DNA of 9,508 nucleotides. Source: Phycisphaerae bacterium (GTDB taxonomy: Bacteria; Planctomycetota; Phycisphaerae; Sedimentisphaerales; Anaerohalosphaeraceae). The translations under genes and the position numbers were made by a program. Below, in pieces: positions 4,494-9,508 of this stretch; position 1 is the first letter of the stretch; the number at the start of each line of letters is the position of its first letter. The notes beneath the pieces are model-generated. The model saw only the letters and a program-made list of their open reading frames with translations. It did not search any database and had not been told where the DNA came from. The stretch lies in contig JAIPFN010000230.1 in assembly GCA_021736615.1 (NCBI GenBank), forward strand, positions 1 through 9,508. The letters run 5' to 3'.

Positions 4494-7080
4494 GTTTATT
4501 TTCCATATACAGCGACGACATCAATTCGGGCTGCTGGCGTTTTGGCGGCCAGACTAACAGTATCATTGAAACTACAAAAAACAAACCTGCAAACCCCAGT
4601 GTCTCATTCATTATACCATCAAAATTCGTCACATTTCCAGAGATCACACTTTTGATAGTATCAGCGTTATACTTTGTAGACAGTGATTCATAGACCATAA
4701 CCAGTGTAAAAGTCATGCCGGATATTGCCGCAATACTCCTTAGCACATGCCATATACCTTCCGGTCTGCGAGCAATTATCGTGAAGATCATTGCCATTGC
4801 TCCAAGTATTACGGCGGCAAGTACCAATGTTGTCTGAAACATTAATGGCCATCCCTCAGTGGCAAAAATATTCTGCATTTTCGAAGCCAACTCGGGAAAC
4901 CCACCTTGAATAATAACCGGCACACGAATAGCTGCGGCAAAGCCAGGCAGCAATGCGATAAAGAGCAGGACGTATCCTAGACCGGCAAGCAGATATGCGA
5001 AAGGTTTGAAAGATGGTCTGTAGAAACTTGACGCGAAAGACTGCTTCGGTGCGTATTGCCGTTGATCTGTTGTCGGTTGAGACCGTGTTGAATCGTTACC
5101 TGTTTCAGTTTTCTTTGCATATCCTGCAGTTTGTGGCTGCAATTTTTCATCGGTGCGATGTCGACTCTGGTTTCTGTTTCTTACGGAAATTTTCGATTCG
5201 TTTTCCCATAGCGTAAGCTTGCGACCCTGCTTGTCTGTAAACTGGCCGGTTAGAATCATTATAAAGTCAATCAACTGGCCGATGCCGAAGAATCCGAAAG
5301 TAAAGAGCCACAGTATTCCCGTCCCGATCTTACCGACGTAAAAACGGTGGAGACCGCCGACACCGGCAAAAAGCATTACGCCGGACATCAGCAATGCAAT
5401 AAAGCCGTTGTAAGGTGAAACGCCGGAGGCAGGAGCGGGTTTCTGATTTAACCGACGGCCGCCTAAATCGATACCGTGATGGCGGTCTCGACCTGGTGCG
5501 GGATTTGGATGGGCCTTCGGTTTTGGTTTTGGGTTTGAACCGCCCGGAGCAAACGGCGAAGCGATCTGCACGGCGAAAGCGGTACCGGCGAAAACACAGG
5601 CAAGCAACTGCGGTGGAATATGGGCAATATTACCAGCAACCCATCCGACAAACCCAACCCAAAGAGCGGACCAAAGCGACAATCTCGTTTGTCTATCGGG
5701 CGAAGCAAGCTCCCACCAGTCAACAAAACTTATTCCAATGTAAACGACGATAAACCCAAACAAACTGCTTCTTACAAATCCGCCATAGTCTATAATAGAC
5801 GACAATATCATAACCCCTATCAAAGGCATCGAAGCAACAAACCCCATAAGTGAGCGGCGTCCCATACCTTCCCGGTCATCCATATCTGCAAACCACTGAC
5901 GGCGGGCAGTAACGACTAATGCAGCTGTAAGTCCGATGACGAAAGAAAAGATTCCGACAGTCAGCGTAGATGTTTTCACACCGGCAACACCAAAGGCGGC
6001 ACCTGCCAATGAGATCAATACTATAGCCATCAAAAAAAGTACCGCGCGTTGTTTGCCGGTTACAAAGTCCGCGTTCGCGGCCTCTTGCCATGTATCGGCA
6101 GCGGACCTGACCCTGCGACCGGCTTCGTCGAGCCGGGAGTTTACAGTTTTCCTGGCATGGTCGATCCTTTCGGCGACAGGGTCATCGCGCCGGGGCAGGT
6201 CGTGTCCCATTTTTTTGCCGATTCGTTCTGCGACCATCGAAAGTGAGTTGGGCGAAAAGTGCGACATGCTGTTGCGTACCTGTTCTGAACCGAAGACATC
6301 TTCGACCATTTCCTGTACGGTCTGGTAACGCTCGGCGGGATCCTTGCAGAGGGCTTCCTTTATTACCCGCTGGAAGGGTTGCTCTATACTGTCGAGGTCC
6401 GCGTCGGCGGTCATGTGTTTCATGAGTACTTCGGCGGGGCTTGCTCCGAAGAACGGCACCTGGCCGGTTACCATTTCATACAGCAGCACACCGAGTGCAT
6501 AAATGTCGACGGATCGGTCGTACCGCCCTGCCCCTATCTCCGGGGCCATGTAATGAACGGTACCGACGGTAATCGTCTGGGCGGAGTTCTGACTGGCGTT
6601 AATCGCTTTGCTGAGACCATAGTCGCCTATCTTTACCGCTCCGTTTTCATAAAAAATATTGCTGGGCTTAAGGTCGCGATGGACTATTCCGCATTCGTGG
6701 AGATACGACAGGCCCTTTGCGATCTCCCGCAGGAAGAAGGCTGTCTTTTGTGTGCCCAATCCGCCGGGTGAATCTTTGATAAGCTCCGACAGCGACGGGC
6801 CAGAAACGAATTCCATTATCACAAAGGGCTTATGCTCGGCGTTATACTTGACGTCAAAGATGCTCACCAGATGCGGGCTTTTGAGGTTCATGCATTGGGT
6901 AATGCCGCGAAGCTCGATCTGCTCGTAGTTCTGGACGACCTTAAGAGCGACCTGACGGCCGGAATCGCTGACGGCATAGTAAACCTCACCAAAACCGCCG
7001 AAACCTGCACCGCGCTCGATAGTATAACCTTCAAGCGGCCGGTCGCCATATTTGTATTGAAATTGCCTCACGTTATCCAT
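4489..7080 (-). CDS. Membrane Ser/Thr protein kinase with TM2 domain
   Basis: An 863-residue Hanks-type kinase. The catalytic domain (about 18-265) is complete: glycine loop [10 protein letters not shown] (24-33), K47 in VALK, a likely helix-C glutamate E56, HRDLKPSN (134-141, catalytic D136), D153 in DYG (Tyr in place of Phe), an activation segment with T169, T171 and T174, APE (179-181), D192 and R251. It should phosphorylate Ser/Thr on cytoplasmic targets using ATP. A charged linker (270-340) leads to six membrane segments (about 345-507), a Pro/Lys-rich spacer (511-550), a TM2 domain (556-612, with [10 protein letters not shown] and LIDF), another polar linker (613-690) and four more membrane segments up to 845. 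The gene starts 3 bases after the FHA-like gene with little Shine-Dalgarno, so translation is probably coupled. The stop codon falls within a dispersed repeat. Target unknown; the FHA-like neighbour is a natural partner. Confidence 0.95.
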   Translation of the reverse strand: MDNVRQFQYKYGDRPLEGYTIERGAGFGGFGEVYYAVSDSGRQVALKVVQNYEQIELRGITQCMNLKSPHLVSIFDVKYNAEHKPFVIMEFVSGPSLSELIKDSPGGLGTQKTAFFLREIAKGLSYLHECGIVHRDLKPSNIFYENGAVKIGDYGLSKAINASQNSAQTITVGTVHYMAPEIGAGRYDRSVDIYALGVLLYEMVTGQVPFFGASPAEVLMKHMTADADLDSIEQPFQRVIKEALCKDPAERYQTVQEMVEDVFGSEQVRNSMSHFSPNSLSMVAERIGKKMGHDLPRRDDPVAERIDHARKTVNSRLDEAGRRVRSAADTWQEAANADFVTGKQRAVLFLMAIVLISLAGAAFGVAGVKTSTLTVGIFSFVIGLTAALVVTARRQWFADMDDREGMGRRSLMGFVASMPLIGVMILSSIIDYGGFVRSSLFGFIVVYIGISFVDWWELASPDRQTRLSLWSALWVGFVGWVAGNIAHIPPQLLACVFAGTAFAVQIASPFAPGGSNPKPKPKAHPNPAPGRDRHHGIDLGGRRLNQKPAPASGVSPYNGFIALLMSGVMLFAGVGGLHRFYVGKIGTGILWLFTFGFFGIGQLIDFIMILTGQFTDKQGRKLTLWENESKISVRNRNQSRHRTDEKLQPQTAGYAKKTETGNDSTRSQPTTDQRQYAPKQSFASSFYRPSFKPFAYLLAGLGYVLLFIALLPGFAAAIRVPVIIQGGFPELASKMQNIFATEGWPLMFQTTLVLAAVILGAMAMIFTIIARRPEGIWHVLRSIAAISGMTFTLVMVYESLSTKYNADTIKSVISGNVTNFDGIMNETLGFAGLFFVVSMILLVWPPKRQQPELMSSLYMENKP

Positions 7081-7083
7081 TTC

Positions 7084-8667
7084 TTATTGATTATTTATTA
7101 TTGCTTCCTTGATTACCAACGACATTTTTCCTATTGTTATTGGTTTGTTCATTGTCAGGCCTATGCGGCTGTCGTAACGTTTTTCGTCCACTTCTATGTT
7201 CTGCTCTGTTCGGCACAGCAGCTTGCCGTTTTGTTTGAACAGTACTATCTGGCTGTCCATTCCGGTCGCGCGAATATGGTTTTTAATGCCCGCACCAATA
7301 AGTATTTCCCGGTCCATCAGGATTATATTTCTTGTGTCGGCATTCGGCAGCCGTGCACTTGCCAGGGAAATCACCGCCGTTGAACTTGCCGCGTTGGGAA
7401 TATTAAACTTCATCCTGCACCGCATTGAAAGCGAAATCTTGTCGCCGTCTTCGAGCAGTTTGTCGGTTACGGGATTTTCGTTGACAGCAAGCGGTTCTTT
7501 CGAACGGATAAAGTAATCGCCTTCCACGCGGTCTATTGTCGCTACGGGTAAACCCGGCTGCGCCATCAGACCAATAAGCGGGCGATGCGAAGAACTGATC
7601 GGACCTATCGTCGCGGGAGTTTCGCTTATGACAAGGTAACTGCCCACACCGTCGATCTGGAGCAGGAAATTGTTCGGCATTTTATCGTTTGAGTTTTCAT
7701 AGATCAATTGATTGTCCTTTGGCACGTCCAAGGCTGCGGCAGGCAAACCGTCAGAGACGACATCGGGCGCAGGCTGCTGCGACCATAGCATTGACAATGG
7801 CCCTACCATTAGATCGTCGATTGCTTCGGCGGCTTTCTGGGCGTCTTTTATTGCCGCTTCGAGCCACTTTGCATTTGGCAGGATCGTTCTTAGCCTGCGG
7901 AGGGTTTCAAGTGCCCTGGGCAGATTTCGGCAGTTGAGAGAATCGGCTGCGATTTGACATTGAGCAAGAACGCAAGTGAAATCTTTTGTCTGCGAAAAAT
8001 CCGGCCGTAACGAAGAAAGTTTACAAAGGTAGTCGGCGGCGTGGTCGAGGCGCCCGGTGTTTAGCTTTTCGGTAATGATTTCTGCGAGCCTGGAAGCGGC
8101 GAGCGTGATTGTCTCGGCGGCGGCAGTGTTTGCCGAGGTGCTTAGTTTGGCGTCTGCTAGAATCCTGACAGCATGGTCGAGGTCGTCGCGTTTGAGTGCC
8201 GCGTTTGCCTTTGAGATTACCGCTGCTGTCTTTGTGCCTATTACCGAGGCCTGCTGGGTCAGGATCGCGGCCTGTGCGTTTTCCGGGGCCTTGTCCAGGA
8301 TCGCCCTGCCGACAGAGACCATTCCGTTTTGGATGTTGGCTTTGGCGTCTTCGATGACGGCTTGCTGTTTGGCCTGGGCGAATCTGTTGTCTTCGATGGA
8401 CTTGCAAATGTCTGCGCGGAGTTTGGCGGCGTCGGTCAGATTGCCGGCGAGTTTATCGGCCTTGTTGCAATCGGCTAGAGCACTGTCTATCCTGGCTGAT
8501 CCCAGGTGAGCATTACCCCGTGCGATCAATGCGGCGGCGAGTTTCTTAGCAAGCTTTTGGCCTGGCCGCTGGCCAAGCAGGTTACCGGCGAAGACTAGGT
8601 CATACGCCTCGTCAAGACGACCGTCGGAAAATGCCGCTTTTGCCTGTTTTAGTTTTAGATTCAACAC
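7084..8667 (-). CDS. Helical-repeat protein with two FHA-like C-terminal domains
   Basis: A 527-residue protein with no signal peptide or membrane segment, so probably cytoplasmic. Residues 1-285 are Ala/Leu-rich paired helices with TPR-like spacing (for instance FSDGRLDEAYDLV, LNTGRLDHAADYLCKL, LPRALETLRRLRTI), a likely protein-binding scaffold. After a linker, two beta-rich segments (about 334-424 and 447-521) follow the FHA fold pattern: ATIG...LEDGDKISL, and IILMDREILIG...GKLLCRTEQN...ITIGKMSLVI. FHA domains bind phosphothreonine, but neither copy here keeps a clear G-R, S-x-x-H or N signature, so phosphate binding is doubtful. Start: GTG with AGAGG 7 bases before it; no other start codon lies between it and the upstream in-frame stop. 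It leads a tight pair with the kinase, suggesting adaptor or substrate. FHA assignment is by pattern only. Confidence 0.8.
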   Translation of the reverse strand: MLNLKLKQAKAAFSDGRLDEAYDLVFAGNLLGQRPGQKLAKKLAAALIARGNAHLGSARIDSALADCNKADKLAGNLTDAAKLRADICKSIEDNRFAQAKQQAVIEDAKANIQNGMVSVGRAILDKAPENAQAAILTQQASVIGTKTAAVISKANAALKRDDLDHAVRILADAKLSTSANTAAAETITLAASRLAEIITEKLNTGRLDHAADYLCKLSSLRPDFSQTKDFTCVLAQCQIAADSLNCRNLPRALETLRRLRTILPNAKWLEAAIKDAQKAAEAIDDLMVGPLSMLWSQQPAPDVVSDGLPAAALDVPKDNQLIYENSNDKMPNNFLLQIDGVGSYLVISETPATIGPISSSHRPLIGLMAQPGLPVATIDRVEGDYFIRSKEPLAVNENPVTDKLLEDGDKISLSMRCRMKFNIPNAASSTAVISLASARLPNADTRNIILMDREILIGAGIKNHIRATGMDSQIVLFKQNGKLLCRTEQNIEVDEKRYDSRIGLTMNKPITIGKMSLVIKEAIINNQ

Positions 8668-8726
8668 GACTTTGCCTCTAGGAAAAACAAATGACTCCTG
8701 TTTGCCATAATCATCTGCAAACCTTT

Positions 8727-8755
8727 ATTGTACCATTTCATATCGGATTTCGCAA
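8727..8755 (-). promoter_or_regulatory. Sigma70-type promoter of the FHA-kinase operon
   Basis: On the minus strand TTGCGA (8750-8755) and TACAAT (8727-8732) are separated by exactly 17 bases. They match the consensus at four and five of six positions. The start of transcription would be near 8720, leaving a leader of about 50 bases before the GTG. Confidence 0.6.
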
Positions 8756-8782
8756 ATCAAAGCGGTTTGGTAGAAATACGCG

Positions 8783-9508
8783 TTAATTGACCTCTATTGG
8801 CGATTTCTTGGAGAAATATTCGTCTATCTGGCCGGTCAGCTCGGTTTCGCTTACTTCGTCGAGGGGTATCGACTGGACGAACTGGTTTTCGTGGGCGAGA
8901 ACGCGTTCGGCAACGGTCAGACGCTTTTTGATCTCGCCGATGAGCTTTTCGGTCTGTGCGAGTTTGCTGTTGTCAACGTGTATGCCCGATTCAACCGCTG
9001 AAGTCTTCAGGAGTCTGTACTGTGTTTCCAGACTTTCGATCTTGCTGGCGAGCAGGCGTTTGCGGCTCTTGGTCTTTTCGAGCAGTTCCATCGACGATTG
9101 CAACGCCGCCTGCCTTGTCGCCAGCAGCTTTTTCTTGCTCGCAAGTACCATTTCCGACTCTTTGAACCGATCAAACCGCCAGGAAAGGTCATCTTTTACC
9201 TGCGGACGCGAATATTCTCTGCCGCGAAAACTGAAGGCCTTTTTGTCGGATTTGAGGTAGTCGCGCAGCTGGGCGATCCGGCCCTGCTGGTCCCTCACGG
9301 ACTTTTCGCCCTCGGAAACCTCATTTTTCAGGGCGGCGACTTCTACTTCTTCCCTGGCGATAAGCCCGATATTTGCGTGCATTTCGGGGATTATCTCTTC
9401 GAGAAGGTCCCTTGCCCGGCGAAGCTCGAACTCGACAGGTACGGAATCCTTGATCGCAGTTCTGGCCCATTTACCCGAGCTTTTCGCATAACTGAGCACA
9501 ACTCTGCC
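8783..9508 (-). CDS. Coiled-coil protein, N-terminus outside the window
   Basis: The frame stays open to the window edge; an in-frame GTG at 9499 is preceded by GRV, so the true start probably lies further right. About 241 residues are visible. Long charged heptad-like helices occur at about 23-82 (ELRRARDLLEEIIPEM, AREEVEVAALKNEV), 103-170 and 178-210, broken by a short conserved-looking segment FSFRGREYSRPQV (89-101). There is no catalytic motif. The overall plan recalls PspA-like or other coiled-coil proteins found near envelope-signalling genes in planctomycetes, often with a membrane or signal segment at the start that would be off-window here. It shares strand with the FHA-kinase operon but is separated by 115 bases and a promoter, so it may be only loosely linked to it. 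Function unknown. Confidence 0.8.
   Translation of the reverse strand, partial: GRVVLSYAKSSGKWARTAIKDSVPVEFELRRARDLLEEIIPEMHANIGLIAREEVEVAALKNEVSEGEKSVRDQQGRIAQLRDYLKSDKKAFSFRGREYSRPQVKDDLSWRFDRFKESEMVLASKKKLLATRQAALQSSMELLEKTKSRKRLLASKIESLETQYRLLKTSAVESGIHVDNSKLAQTEKLIGEIKKRLTVAERVLAHENQFVQSIPLDEVSETELTGQIDEYFSKKSPIEVN

Noticed and set aside
5936..6771. Two plus-strand frames of 130 codons (5936-6328 and 6379-6771)
   Set aside because: Antisense to the kinase, whose catalytic motifs are unambiguous on the other strand.
6832..7383. Plus-strand open frame of 183 codons
   Set aside because: It straddles the junction of two real minus-strand genes; its length comes from their codon bias, not from coding on this strand.
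8057..8509. Plus-strand open frame of 150 codons rich in Ala and Ser
   Set aside because: A mirror of the Ala-rich helical repeats coded on the minus strand.
8740..8782. Terminator after the coiled-coil gene
   Set aside because: No stem followed by a T-run could be found, so read-through into the next operon remains possible.

Overview
The window looks like a piece of a Planctomycetota chromosome, possibly of the Phycisphaerae/Sedimentisphaerales type. This is inferred from gene content only: a Ser/Thr kinase fused to a TM2 membrane domain, an FHA-like helical-repeat protein, a coiled-coil protein, and an ECF-type sigma factor with a Cys/His C-terminal extension. No ribosomal gene is present to confirm it. 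All convincing genes lie on the minus strand, so transcription runs from right to left.

Right part (2820-9508): a probable membrane phospho-signalling locus. In transcription order it holds a coiled-coil protein cut by the window edge (8783-9508), then after a 115-bp gap with a good sigma70-type promoter, a helical-repeat protein ending in two degenerate FHA-like domains (7084-8667). Three bases later comes an 863-residue Ser/Thr kinase with about 12 membrane segments including a TM2 domain (4489-7080), then a membrane protein with a duplicated transmembrane hairpin (2820-4349). The gap between the last two genes is almost filled by dispersed-type repeats, one of which supplies the kinase stop codon. 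The likely scheme is that the kinase phosphorylates envelope or cytosolic targets, the FHA-like protein acts as an adaptor, and the last gene product is a sensor or partner in the membrane; this is inference.

Middle (1453-2640): a sigma factor of the ECF type (1642-2544) with its own possible promoter, followed by a tRNA-Val(GAC) gene with its own promoter and a strong intrinsic terminator. The tRNA has C rather than U at position 33.

Left part (1-1450): an AT-rich accessory-looking stretch next to the tRNA 3' end. It has no intact gene. It contains the first 15 codons of an IS3-type transposase OrfA at the very edge, a family of palindromes with consensus ACGRMACNGTKTCRT, several hairpins, a decayed fragment resembling the N-terminus of a DUF2779/Cas4-like nuclease-family protein, and a three-copy 13-bp motif directly beside the tRNA terminator. 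This pattern suits the worn end of an element inserted at a tRNA gene, though no integrase or second attachment site is visible here.
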